The position numbers and the translations under genes are program-made. Shown piece after piece: positions 1 through 8,356 of a stretch of DNA of 64,000 nucleotides (positions within the stretch are counted from its first letter, which is position 1; every line of letters begins with the position of its first letter). The notes under the pieces were generated by a model that saw only the letters and a program-made list of their open reading frames with translations, did not search any database and was not told the origin of the DNA. The stretch is from NCBI GenBank assembly GCA_904379015.1, contig CAJFHG010000011.1, positions 1 through 64,000 on the forward strand, read 5' to 3'. This DNA comes from Candidatus Paralachnospira caecorum (GTDB taxonomy: Bacteria; Bacillota; Clostridia; Lachnospirales; Lachnospiraceae).

Positions 1-1815
1 TCCCGCGAGGGACGTGTGAGTAGAAATCTGGCGACATTGTGGCGAACCTGTTTGGCAGTCTGGTCACGTCCCGCGAGGGACGTGTGAGTAGAAATCGCTC
101 ACGGAAGCAGGCAAGTGCCCGGTATTTCTGTCACGTCCCGCGAGGGACGTGTGAGTAGAAATCAATCGGCAGCCTATAACCAGCTGGCTAATAACCGTCA
201 CGTCCCGCGAGGGACGTGTGAGTAGAAATAGACGGCCGGAAGGACTCTCCTCCCAGCGCCCAGTCACGTCCCGCGAGGGACGTGTGAGTAGAAATGGACG
301 GATATTTGGAAACAATCGATGAAGAAGACGTCACGTCCCGCGAGGGACGTGTGAGTAGAAATCACACTATCTGTAATATAGCATTGTTTCCACCAACGTC
401 ACGTCCCGCGAGGGACGTGTGAGTAGAAATTCATAGACTTCGCCCGTCTTCGGATTCTGAAATTGGTCACGTCCCGCGAGGGACGTGTGAGTAGAAATAT
501 CGTTGCCAATTTTATGTGTGCTAAAAAATCCGTCACGTCCCGCGAGGGACGTGTGAGTAGAAATATCCATAATTTCTGCCACGTCTGCACCTGTCACGTC
601 ACGTCCCGCGAGGGACGTGTGAGTAGAAATAAACGATCTGGAGCGTGATGATCTGGATTTTAGGTCACGTCCCGCGAGGGACGTGTGAGTAGAAATAACC
701 AACTGTCTGTATTTGGCCGTGTCGCGAGAAGTCACGTCCCGCGAGGGACGTGTGAGTAGAAATAATCTGGACGCGGAACTGGACGAAGAATCGGAGAACC
801 GTCACGTCCCGCGAGGGACGTGTGAGTAGAAATCCAATATCAAATACGGCATATCCGGCTGCTGATGTCACGTCCCGCGAGGGACGTGTGAGTAGAAATG
901 ACGGGATTGCAGATATAGACATGGAGCAGTTCGGGTCACGTCCCGCGAGGGACGTGTGAGTAGAAATTGAAAACTAACGAAACCAAAAAGCTGATGGCGT
1001 GGTCACGTCCCGCGAGGGACGTGTGAGTAGAAATCAGGTTTGTTCGCCATAGAGTTAAAAGTAGAACCTGTCACGTCCCGCGAGGGACGTGTGAGTATAC
1101 TGCTCGATGAGTCACGTCCCGCGAGGGACGTGTGAGTAGAAATGCCAGAATGCAGGCGTGAATATGCGCGGATACGGTCACGTCCCGCGAGGGACGTGTG
1201 AGTAGAAATGAAAAATCCGGCGAGCTGAACGGCTTTTGGGAAATTGTCACGTCCCGCGAGGGACGTGTGAGTAGAAATATTATGGGCGCGTTGGGAGTCG
1301 GGCTGAACGCCTGGTCACGTCCCGCGAGGGACGTGTGAGTAGAAATACGGACTCTGGGGGCGGATCCGGATCAACCGGAGTCACGTCCCGCGAGGGACGT
1401 GTGAGTAGAAATAGTGAGATACAAGGGCTGGGCGGTGTACCCAGGAGGTCACGTCCCGCGAGGGACGTGTGAGTAGAAATCAGCAGCGGTGCATCCGGAT
1501 CCGGCGCGATCCGGTCACGTCCCGCGAGGGACGTGTGAGTAGAAATCACGCGGTCCGTCTCGGACCTGTACCGAACAATGGTCACGTCCCGCGAGGGACG
1601 TGTGAGTAGAAATTGGTCATCATGCATTCCTCCATTCGTCAAATACATGTCACGTCCCGCGAGGGACGTGTGAGTAGAAATGATATTCAATACGGTTACA
1701 TTTCCAGACATGCTGTCACGTCTCGCGAGGGACGCGTGAGTAGAAATAGGATTTTCGTATACTGTGAGTAGGTCTGCTTTTTGTCATGTCCCGCGAGGGA
1801 CGTGTGAGTAGAAGT
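1..1815 (+). CRISPR. CRISPR array, 28 repeats, probably type I-C-like, leader to the left
   Basis: The array has a 33-base repeat that begins GTCACGTCCC and ends GAGTAGAAAT. It carries a CGTCCC/GGGACG hairpin around a GCGA loop. Repeats start at 1 (cut by the window edge), 63, 130, 197, 263, 330, 398, 466, 532, 598, 664, 731, 801, 867, 935, 1002, 1070, 1111, 1177, 1246, 1314, 1380, 1448, 1514, 1581, 1649, 1715 and 1783. Spacers are 33-37 bases, except a 13-base remnant at 1098-1110. The last two repeats each carry two substitutions, which marks the right side as the old, leader-distal end; leader and cas genes should lie left of base 1. Hairpin, length and the GAAAT end resemble type I-C repeats, but without cas genes the type is an inference. 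Confidence 0.97.
1070..1110 (+). repeat. Internally deleted CRISPR repeat-spacer unit
   Basis: This unit is 41 bases long where its neighbours are about 67. The repeat runs normally for 28 bases (1070-1097) and then lacks its last five bases. Only 13 bases (1098-1110) remain before the next intact repeat at 1111. A single deletion of about 26 bases across the repeat-spacer boundary explains this. The crRNA from this position would lack its normal processing handle. Confidence 0.9.
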
Positions 1816-2224
1816 GCGGAATGGAAATGACCCTGCTGGAAGATGACTCCAGACGGACGCAAATATTATTGCTATTGTACAATAAAAAGGCCAAGATTGC
1901 ATTTGATGACATTTTTTGTTTTCATGATATTTTGAGCGTATTCATACCTTTCAGGATGAGAATGACTGTATTGGAAGGCTGATTTGTTTTAGAGAATGCT
2001 TGAAAAATGATATTGTTCCGTTCATAATTGAAGGTGACTCAAAGATATATAATTGTTGAGATCCATGGAATGGGATAACAAAAATGGATATCTGCGCGGT
2101 GCATATCTGTCAGTGCAGGACAGGTATAGGGCATATCTGGATTGTTTTGGTATTCCATATCAATCATAGTCGGGCTGATTGATCAGAAAAACGGAAATGA
2201 TAATGTTTCTCACAGGAGGACGGC
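1816..2224. other. Intergenic stretch after the CRISPR array, no convincing gene
   Basis: This A+T-rich 409-base stretch holds no long reading frame. A perfect 12-base palindrome, TATTGTACAATA, lies at 1873-1884 just after the last degenerate repeat. A 34-codon frame at 2065-2169 (ATG to TAG) encodes a tyrosine-rich peptide without a convincing ribosome binding site, and could be a gene remnant. I see no leader-like structure, which fits this being the trailer end of the array. Confidence 0.5.
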
Positions 2225-2797
2225 ATGTGCGGAAGATATTATGTAGATGAAGAAACGGCAAAAGAAATCAGCGGGATTGTAATGAGTATCGGCCGGGAAC
2301 TGCGTCTGCCCGGAGTCGGCGATATCCGCCCTTCTGAGTCTGCGGCGGTCATTAAGGGAGACGGACAGGATATGGCAGGAGACATCATGATATGGGGATT
2401 TCCGAAGTATGACAAAAAGGGATTGCTTATAAACGCCCGGGCGGAAAGTATTTTTGAAAGGAAAACATTCAGGGAATGTGCTCTGCGCAGACGGTGTGTC
2501 ATCCCTGCGAAAGGGTTCTATGAGTGGAATCAGAACAAAGAAAAATATTCCTATGAACGTAGTGAGTTTCCAGTCTTATTCATGGCCGGATGCTATGATC
2601 TTGAAAACAGATTCGTTATCATCACTACGGAGGCCAATCCGTCCGTGTCGCCGGTTCATGACAGAATGCCGCTGATCATTGAGCCAAATGAACTGGAGGA
2701 TTGGATATTTGACGATCATGCGGCGAATGATATTCTGCACAAAACGCCGCCGATACTCAATGCGAAAACCGAATACGAACAGATGAGTCTGTTTTGA
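2225..2797 (+). CDS. SOS response-associated peptidase (SRAP/HMCES/YedK family)
   Basis: The 190-residue protein opens with MCGRYY, so Cys2 becomes the N-terminal nucleophile after Met removal. In this family that Cys forms a thiazolidine crosslink with abasic sites in single-stranded DNA and shields them. Other family signatures are NARAES (70-75), KGFYEW (96-101, with the conserved Glu100) and HDRMP (145-149, with His145). It is somewhat shorter than E. coli YedK. The start is supported by AGGAGG seven bases upstream of the ATG. It stands alone on the plus strand between the CRISPR trailer and rlmD. I see no LexA-type operator upstream, so SOS control is not shown here. Confidence 0.93.
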   Translation: MCGRYYVDEETAKEISGIVMSIGRELRLPGVGDIRPSESAAVIKGDGQDMAGDIMIWGFPKYDKKGLLINARAESIFERKTFRECALRRRCVIPAKGFYEWNQNKEKYSYERSEFPVLFMAGCYDLENRFVIITTEANPSVSPVHDRMPLIIEPNELEDWIFDDHAANDILHKTPPILNAKTEYEQMSLF

Positions 2798-2884
2798 TGC
2801 CGGTATTCTGGCTGCGGGCGGAGAACATGATATGGAGTATCTGGCAGCCGATACATGCTGCAGCAGAAAGGAGCGCTGGAACAG

Positions 2885-4096
2885 GTGAACAGCAACAGAG
2901 AAAATGAAAACAAGGAGAATAAAAATAAGGAAAACAGACAGAGCAGAGCGGCAGACGGTGTGCCGATCTGTCCCGCGGCGGGAAAATGCGGCAGCTGCGT
3001 GTATCAGGGAATTCCTTACAGTGAGCAGCTGAAAAAGAAGCAGAATCAGGTTAAAAAACTGCTGAAGGGAATGTGCCCTGTCCGGCCGATGACCGGAATG
3101 GAGCATCCTGTCCATTACCGCAATAAAGTCCATGCCGTTTTTGACAGGAAAAAAGACGGGACGATCATATCCGGCGTTTACGCGCGCGGCAGCCACCGGG
3201 TCGTTCCCGTGGAGGAGTGTATGATCGAGGACGCGCTTTCTGACGCGGTGATCCGGGATATCCGCGGGCTGCTGAAATCTTTCAAGATCAAAATCTACAA
3301 TGAAGACAGCGGATACGGCCTTTTCCGTCACGTTCTGATCCGCCGGGGCTTTGCGAGCGGCCAGATGCTGGTGGTGCTGGTTGTTTCCTCACCGGTGTTT
3401 CCGTCTAAAAATAATTTCGTGAAGGCTCTTTTGAAGCTTCATCCTGAAATTACGTCCATTGTGCTGAATATCAACGACAGAAAGACCAGCATGGTGCTGG
3501 GAGACCGGGAAATCGTACTGTATGGAAAGGGATTTATTGAGGACACCCTCTGCGGCAGGATTTTCCGTATTTCTCCCAGATCCTTTTATCAGGTGAATCC
3601 GGTCCAGACGGAAGTTCTTTATCGAAAGGCCATTGAACTGGCAGCGCTGACCGGAAAAGAGCGGGTGATCGACGCGTACTGCGGCATCGGCACCATTGGA
3701 CTGAGCGCCAGCAGTCATGCGGGAGAAGTCCTTGGCGTAGAACTGAATCCCGATGCTGTCCGGGACGCCATTGCCAATGCAAGACGGAACGGCGTAAAAA
3801 ATATATACTTTTATCAGAATGACGCGGGAGAATTCATGAAAGAAATGGCGGCAGAAGGAGAGCGGGCCGATGTCGTTTTTATGGATCCGCCGAGAGCCGG
3901 GAGTGATGAAGCGTTCCTATCTTCCCTGATCCGTCTGTCTCCGGAACGGGTGGTTTATATTTCCTGCAATCCGGAAACCCTGGCGAGGGATATGAAGTAT
4001 CTGGTCAGACACGGCTACCGGGCGCGGGAAGCCTGGCCGGTGGATATGTTCCCGTGGACCGATTCCATAGAGGCAGTGGTGCTCCTTTCCAGGTAA
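2885..4096 (+). CDS. rlmD: 23S rRNA (uracil-C5)-methyltransferase, RlmD/RlmCD (TrmA) family
   Basis: This is an S-adenosylmethionine-dependent RNA m5U methyltransferase. Cys29, Cys35 and Cys38 in CPAAGKCGSC, plus a later Cys near residue 65, fit the [4Fe-4S] site of the RumA/RlmD group. The methyltransferase core has DAYCGIGTIGL (SAM loop) and FMDPPRAG. The nucleophilic Cys is in SCNPET, near residue 361. I chose GTG at 2885 because AAAGGAG sits 11 bases before it; an in-frame ATG at 2855 has no good binding site. The first 20 residues are a low-complexity Asn/Lys/Glu tail. Which uridine is modified (U747, U1939 or both) cannot be told from sequence alone. Confidence 0.9.
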   Translation: MNSNRENENKENKNKENRQSRAADGVPICPAAGKCGSCVYQGIPYSEQLKKKQNQVKKLLKGMCPVRPMTGMEHPVHYRNKVHAVFDRKKDGTIISGVYARGSHRVVPVEECMIEDALSDAVIRDIRGLLKSFKIKIYNEDSGYGLFRHVLIRRGFASGQMLVVLVVSSPVFPSKNNFVKALLKLHPEITSIVLNINDRKTSMVLGDREIVLYGKGFIEDTLCGRIFRISPRSFYQVNPVQTEVLYRKAIELAALTGKERVIDAYCGIGTIGLSASSHAGEVLGVELNPDAVRDAIANARRNGVKNIYFYQNDAGEFMKEMAAEGERADVVFMDPPRAGSDEAFLSSLIRLSPERVVYISCNPETLARDMKYLVRHGYRAREAWPVDMFPWTDSIEAVVLLSR

Positions 4097-4137
4097 GCCG
4101 CGCTGCCGGGGCACGGAAACAGAGGCCTCAAACAGAT

Positions 4138-4674
4138 TCAGAGAATATCCTTCATCAGCTTGTACTGGCATGAGGCCAGAACTTCTTTGGGAATCCTGTA
4201 GTTGCTTCTGATCCAGCGGCTCGTCATTCCCACGAAGCCGCTCACATAAAAGGAAGCCACGCACTCGATGGGGCCGGGCAGCAGGGCCCCCCGGGCCATT
4301 TTTTCCTCCAGGCACTGGGTAACGTAACGGCTGATGAACTGATAAAACATTTCAACCAGCTCTTCGTTGGCGTCCGCTTCGAAAATATTGTAAAAAATCT
4401 TTTCTTTCCCCTCGCAGTTGCTCAGCAGAATCATGAAAAAATCTTTAGGGGCATGCTTTTCCATCAATGTTTCTAATTCCCGGGCAATCTGATCCAGACA
4501 ATAGGAAAGAAGCTCGTATTTATCCCGGAAATGGAGATAAAAGGTGCTGCGGACAATGTCGGATTTTTCGCACAGCTCGTTCACAGTGATCTTGGAAAAC
4601 GGCTTGTTTTCCAGCAGATCAAATAATGTGCGGGCCAGTATTTCTTTTGTTTCTGATTGCGCGTTTTTATTCAT
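4138..4674 (-). CDS. TetR/AcrR-family transcriptional regulator
   Basis: This 178-residue repressor has an N-terminal helix-turn-helix: the ITVNELCEKSDIVRSTFYLHF segment, around residues 28-48, is a typical TetR DNA-binding region. A helical ligand or dimer domain follows. The start at 4674 follows GGGGGA at good spacing; an upstream in-frame start would lack a site. A minus-strand promoter fits just upstream (-35 TTGTGA at 4734-4729, 17-base spacer, -10 TATGAT at 4711-4706). It is divergent from the truncated radical SAM gene, which may once have been its target. The ligand is unknown. Confidence 0.88.
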   Translation of the reverse strand: MNKNAQSETKEILARTLFDLLENKPFSKITVNELCEKSDIVRSTFYLHFRDKYELLSYCLDQIARELETLMEKHAPKDFFMILLSNCEGKEKIFYNIFEADANEELVEMFYQFISRYVTQCLEEKMARGALLPGPIECVASFYVSGFVGMTSRWIRSNYRIPKEVLASCQYKLMKDIL

Positions 4675-4783
4675 GACACATTCCCCCAAACAGTCCAGTA
4701 AATATATCATAAGGGATTTACCGGCAAATCACAATATAAAAAATTGATAATGAAACCAGAAAGATTTTATAAAAAGAGACAAA

Positions 4784-5638
4784 TTGGAAAAAGTGTTTTG
4801 TCAGCGAGGGGAAAAATCTTTTATACTGCTTGTTATATCAGAATCGTCAGAAGAAATACGAAAGAATCAGATTCAAGGAGGGAATTTTATCCCGGCCATT
4901 TCTCTGGAAGGATTTGAGAGCGCGACTGATCAGAGGCGTGGAAACGGCGTATACAGGAAAGCCACAGAGGCAATGGAGCTGCTGAAGCAGAAAAAGCTGA
5001 TCTACGGGATTTCCGCCTGCTACACCAGCGCAAATTTTGAATCCATTACATCAGAGGAATTCTTTGACAGCCTGATCGAAAAAGGCGCTTATTTCATCTG
5101 GTATTTCCATTATATGCCGGTGGGAAATGACGCTTCTACGGAACTGATGCCGACGCCTCAGCAGCGGACAGAGACATACAGACGCATTCGCCATTACCGC
5201 GCGTTAAAGCCCCTGTTCGCCATGGATTTCCAGAACGACGCGGAGTATGTGGGAGGCTGCATTGCAGGCGGACGCCGTTATCTTCATATCAATGCCAATA
5301 GAGATATTGACCCCTGCGTATTTGTCCACTATTCCGACTCCAATATCCGTGAAAAAACTCTGCTGGAGGCTTTGCAGTCGCCGATGATGATGGCATATCA
5401 TGACGGTCAGCCGTTCAATGAAAATATGCTCCGGCCCTGTCCCATGCTGGAGAATCCGGATAAACTGAGAGAAATGGTGGCGAAGACCCAGGCCCATTCC
5501 ACGGACCTGCAGTCACCGGAAACTGCCGAGCATCTGTGCGCAAAATGCGACGGGTATGCGCAGGCATGGAAACCTGTCGCGGATCAGCTGTGGGAGGAAA
5601 GTGTACAGGCGCGCCGGGAAAAACAGAAAGGATCATGA
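4784..5638 (+). pseudogene. Radical SAM protein, 5'-truncated remnant
   Basis: From about 4881 the frame matches the second half of a radical SAM enzyme: an ISLEGFE strand, an RRGNG segment and later barrel strands. The C-terminal region keeps four cysteines (DPCVF, RPCPM and LCAKC) that look like an auxiliary-cluster or SPASM-like site. The first part of the barrel with the CxxxCxxC motif that binds the catalytic cluster is absent. The frame has no ATG at its 5' end, only a TTG without a ribosome binding site, and its first ~33 residues look unrelated. I infer a deletion of the 5' half, so the product cannot be an active radical SAM enzyme. The stop codon lies two bases before the degV start. 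Confidence 0.7.
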
Positions 5639-5640
5639 GG

Positions 5641-6498
5641 ATGAGAACAGCGATCGTAACGGACAGCAACAGCGGTATTTTTGAACAGGAAGCAGCAGGG
5701 CTGGATGTCCATGTGATTCCTATGCCGGTCATTATAGAAGGGGAAACTCATTATGAAGGGAAGGATCTCTCCCACGATGTATTTTTCCGGTATCTGTCGG
5801 AGCGCAGGAACGTATCCAGTTCACAGCCTTCTCTGGGAGAACTCCAGAAAATGTGGGACCAGCTGCTTGGAGAGGGATATGATGAAATCTTATATATTCC
5901 CATGTCCAGCGGCCTGAGCGGATCGTTCCAGTCGGCGAACATGCTGGCAGAAGATTATGACGGAAGTGTTCAGGTGGTGAACAACCATCGGATTTCCGTG
6001 ACCCAGAGGCATTCTGTGCTGGACGCCCTGACTTTGCGGGAGAGAGGCTGTACGGCAAGGGAGATGAAAGAAAAGCTGGAACAGACGGCTTATGATTCCA
6101 TCATATTTGTCGGTGTGGAGACCCTGGAATATTTAAAAAGAGGCGGACGGGTAACGCCGGCGGGAGCGGCAATGGGAGAAATCCTCAATATTAAGCCGCT
6201 GCTGATCATTGAAGGCGAACGGCTGGATGCTTACGCGAAGGTGAGAGGCACGAAACACTGCTGGAAACGTCTGCTTGTGGAGATGAAAAAACGGGCAGAT
6301 GAGTTCCATAAAAACGGACAGGAGATTCGGGTAGGAGTGGCCGGAAGCTTTGCCGACAAAAAGGCGGAGCAGGAATGGAAAGATATGGCCTTTGAAGCAT
6401 TTCAGGGAGAAGAGCTCAGGTATGACCCGCTTACGTTCAGCGTGAGCTGTCATGTCGGGTCAGATGCGTTTGGAATGGGAATCAGCGCTAAGATTTAA
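5641..6498 (+). CDS. DegV family fatty-acid-binding protein
   Basis: DegV (FakB-like) proteins bind a fatty acid and present it to the kinase FakA. Family marks are the N-terminal TAIVTDSNSGI, the PMSSGLSGSFQSA lipid-headgroup loop and the LEYLKRGGRVTPA segment. The protein has 285 residues. ATG 5641 is preferred because AAAGGA lies eight bases before it; ATG 5635 would be too close. It follows the truncated radical SAM frame almost without a gap, suggesting they were one operon. A second DegV gene is at 39667. Partner kinase and lipid specificity are not shown here. Confidence 0.9.
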   Translation: MRTAIVTDSNSGIFEQEAAGLDVHVIPMPVIIEGETHYEGKDLSHDVFFRYLSERRNVSSSQPSLGELQKMWDQLLGEGYDEILYIPMSSGLSGSFQSANMLAEDYDGSVQVVNNHRISVTQRHSVLDALTLRERGCTAREMKEKLEQTAYDSIIFVGVETLEYLKRGGRVTPAGAAMGEILNIKPLLIIEGERLDAYAKVRGTKHCWKRLLVEMKKRADEFHKNGQEIRVGVAGSFADKKAEQEWKDMAFEAFQGEELRYDPLTFSVSCHVGSDAFGMGISAKI

Positions 6499-6510
6499 AA
6501 TTTTGAAAAA

Positions 6511-6555
6511 CAGCGCTCCGCGCAGGTCCGGAATCCGGACTTACGCGTAACGCTG
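6511..6555. terminator. Long imperfect stem-loop between convergent genes
   Basis: CAGCG pairs with CGCTG at the outside, CGCG with CGCG inside, and GTCCGG with CCGGAC around an AAT loop. A T-rich CTCTTTTTC tract follows at 6560-6569. It lies between the end of degV (+) and the end of the phosphopantetheinyl transferase (-), so it probably terminates one or both. Confidence 0.6.
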
Positions 6556-6594
6556 CTCGACTCTTTTTCAGTTTATCGTTGGTTTTTCTGTTTG

Positions 6595-7257
6595 TCAGGA
6601 AAAAAACTGCAGGCAAAGGACAGGGACCGCGGGCCGGTCCGTGCAGAGGCAAAGGCTGCATCCGTTCAGAAACGGCACCTGGCAGAACCATGCGCCGGCG
6701 GCCTGCCAGGAGAACGGAAGGGCCGGATCTACCTGAGCGCCGGAAGCCGGAGACGCCGGAAGCGGGGAGGAAACCGTGGAAAAGTTTCCGAACCGGCTGT
6801 CAATCCCGGTCCCGGTGTATTTGACATAGCTTTCCTTGGCTGCCCATACGTCAAAAAAACGCCGGTAGGAAAGGGAAGGGGCCTGTTTGGCCGGATCCGT
6901 TACCCAGGAAGCCTCTTCCGGATGAAAAAAACGGACGGCCATCCGGCCGAAACGCCGGACGGCATCCGGAAAAGCTTCGCCTTGTTTTCTGGTATGCTTC
7001 TGAAGATCGATGCCGATGGATGCCGGAAAAAGGACGCAGATCCAAAAATCGCCGCTGTGGGTGATGGAAAAGCAGGGCATACCGGAACCGGGAAAATAGG
7101 GCTTTCCCTGTTCAGTTCTGCGGATCCCGGGAAACGGCCCCGGGCAGGGCCGGCCGGAGGCCCGCAGGTAATGCCGCGCGGCCAGTTCCAGCCGCCGGTC
7201 CGCGCTCCGGCCGTCCTTCAGGGAAAATACATAAATACAGGCGCGCTCATCTGTCAT
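6595..7257 (-). CDS. 4'-phosphopantetheinyl transferase, Sfp-type
   Basis: It transfers phosphopantetheine from CoA to a conserved Ser of carrier proteins. The family motifs are SITHSG (64-69), GIDLQ (82-86, metal-binding Asp84) and WAAKESYVKYTG (138-149, with metal-binding Glu142). At 220 residues it is the long, Sfp/AcpT-like form. It overlaps the end of the upstream hydrolase-like gene by 11 bases and is probably co-transcribed with it. No synthase or carrier protein gene is in the window, so its target is unknown. The C-terminal third is rich in Pro, Ser and Cys and poorly conserved to my eye. Confidence 0.88.
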   Translation of the reverse strand: MTDERACIYVFSLKDGRSADRRLELAARHYLRASGRPCPGPFPGIRRTEQGKPYFPGSGMPCFSITHSGDFWICVLFPASIGIDLQKHTRKQGEAFPDAVRRFGRMAVRFFHPEEASWVTDPAKQAPSLSYRRFFDVWAAKESYVKYTGTGIDSRFGNFSTVSSPLPASPASGAQVDPALPFSWQAAGAWFCQVPFLNGCSLCLCTDRPAVPVLCLQFFS

Positions 7258-7825
7258 GGCTGCAGGCTCCTGTTTTGATGTACCTGCGTATTTCCTCCAT
7301 GACCGGGCAGAGATTTTTCAGGTCCGTCACCACGTCGCCGGTCTCCAGGGAATGGTTGCCGTTTTTGGTGAGAAAGAGCGGAAGGGCAAGCCGTTCACAG
7401 GCATCGGAGACAACGGAAGTTTTGATCCAGGGATCCTTCGTGCCGTGGAATACAATCCCGTCCTGTCTGTGCTGCGTCAGAAGGGAGAAGGTGGCGTCCA
7501 CGGGAGTGAAAAAAATATTTTCTGTTTTCAGATCATGCTGTCCGGCGAAGGCTGTGGATACAACGGTGCCGAGGCTTTTGGATATAAACAGCAGCCTGCC
7601 GCAGGCAGAAAAGTCAGTGTCCTTTAAAATGGCCTCGCTGCGCGCCAGAGCAGAGGAAAAAGCGGCGTTCATTTTTTCAGAAGAGCCCTTTACGTCGGCG
7701 GGGATGTCCCCGTAGGAGACTTCTTTGATCTCAAAGCCGAGGGACGCGGCCAGTTTTTTAGAATAATAGAGAAGCGGCTTGTCAGTATGATAGCCGATTC
7801 CCGGGAAAACAACTGCAAGGTTCAT
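7247..7825 (-). CDS. Alpha/beta-hydrolase-like protein
   Basis: A 192-residue protein with a compact alpha/beta-hydrolase layout. The nucleophile elbow is SKSLG (82-86, Ser84), an Asp sits in HGTKDPW (Asp131), and a His is in NGNHSL (His158). These would make a Ser-Asp-His triad. ATG 7825 has AGGAGG seven bases upstream; ATG 7831 would be too close. Its promoter is probably TTGCCT (7921-7916) and TATACT (7898-7893) on the minus strand. It overlaps the phosphopantetheinyl transferase, hinting at a thioesterase-like role, but that is a guess. Confidence 0.75.
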   Translation of the reverse strand: MNLAVVFPGIGYHTDKPLLYYSKKLAASLGFEIKEVSYGDIPADVKGSSEKMNAAFSSALARSEAILKDTDFSACGRLLFISKSLGTVVSTAFAGQHDLKTENIFFTPVDATFSLLTQHRQDGIVFHGTKDPWIKTSVVSDACERLALPLFLTKNGNHSLETGDVVTDLKNLCPVMEEIRRYIKTGACSHDR

Positions 7826-7892
7826 GTACATACCTCCTGAAAGTCAGTTTCCCGGATCAGGACGCCCTGCGCCGTCAGCCGGGGATGCTTTC

Positions 7893-7921
7893 AGTATAAC
7901 GGTTTTGACAGATAAAGGCAA
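7893..7921 (-). promoter_or_regulatory. Promoter for the hydrolase-phosphopantetheinyl transferase pair
   Basis: On the minus strand TTGCCT (7921-7916) and TATACT (7898-7893) are separated by 17 bases and lie about 70 bases upstream of the start at 7825. Confidence 0.6.
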
Positions 7922-7940
7922 TGCGGACACAAAGAAAAGG

Positions 7941-7969
7941 TTGACAAAGAAAAGTACTGTCACTATAAT
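7941..7969 (+). promoter_or_regulatory. Consensus sigma-A promoter of the tryptophan T-box operon
   Basis: TTGACA (7941-7946) and TATAAT (7964-7969) are both perfect and separated by 17 bases. Transcription should start near 7976 and enter the T-box leader directly. Confidence 0.85.
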
Positions 7970-7976
7970 GGAGAAA

Positions 7977-8268
7977 GAATCAAGAGTTCAAAACCTGTGA
8001 TGAAGAGAAGTAGCCAGTACAGTGAACTTGCAGAGAGTCTCCGGCGGTGGGAAGGGGACAGGGATCAGCTGGTGAATGGACTTCTGAGGGCGGACCGAAA
8101 GGCGGATGAGGCGGCCGAGTAGGGACCGACGGGCATCCCACCCGTTATCCAGCGGGACGCGTATGGTTTGAGTACGTGAGTGCGAGAGGACGCGCAGCGT
8201 CAATTTGGGTGGTATCGCAGAAGCAGCAGCTTTTGTCCCATGTATGGTGGGATGAGAGCTTTTTTTAT
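7977..8268 (+). ncRNA. T-box leader, tryptophan specific (specifier TGG)
   Basis: Canonical T-box parts are in order. GATGAAGAGAAGTAG at 7999-8013 holds the GA motif and the AGTAG side of the specifier loop. CAGAGAG (8031-8037) precedes a GTCTCC/GGGGAC distal stem. CCAG pairs with CTGG to close the helix above the specifier loop, and AGAAG pairs with CTTCT below it. The loop's 3' side reads TGAATGGA, placing TGG (Trp) at 8077-8079 just before the spacing purine. The T-box sequence GGGTGGTATCGC is at 8207-8218. A terminator follows: TCCCA/TGGGA extended by AGCT/AGCT, then a run of T ending near 8268. Uncharged tRNA-Trp should prevent termination and turn on the transporter. Confidence 0.88.
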
Positions 8269-8356
8269 TTCACAGGAAACTGCTTTACAGGAAATTGCGT
8301 TTCGGCGCAGTCAGCAATCATGTTCCGGCAGACAGAAAAGAGAGGAGACAGATCGG

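Noticed and set aside
64..1902. Reading frames across the CRISPR array that encode repeated peptides such as STHTSLAGRD and LLTRPSRDV
   Set aside because: They are translations of the CRISPR repeat on the minus strand and change frame with spacer length. No ribosome binding site; a known annotation artefact.
2065..2169. 34-codon frame after the CRISPR array as a gene
   Set aside because: No convincing ribosome binding site or recognisable family; kept only as a possible remnant.
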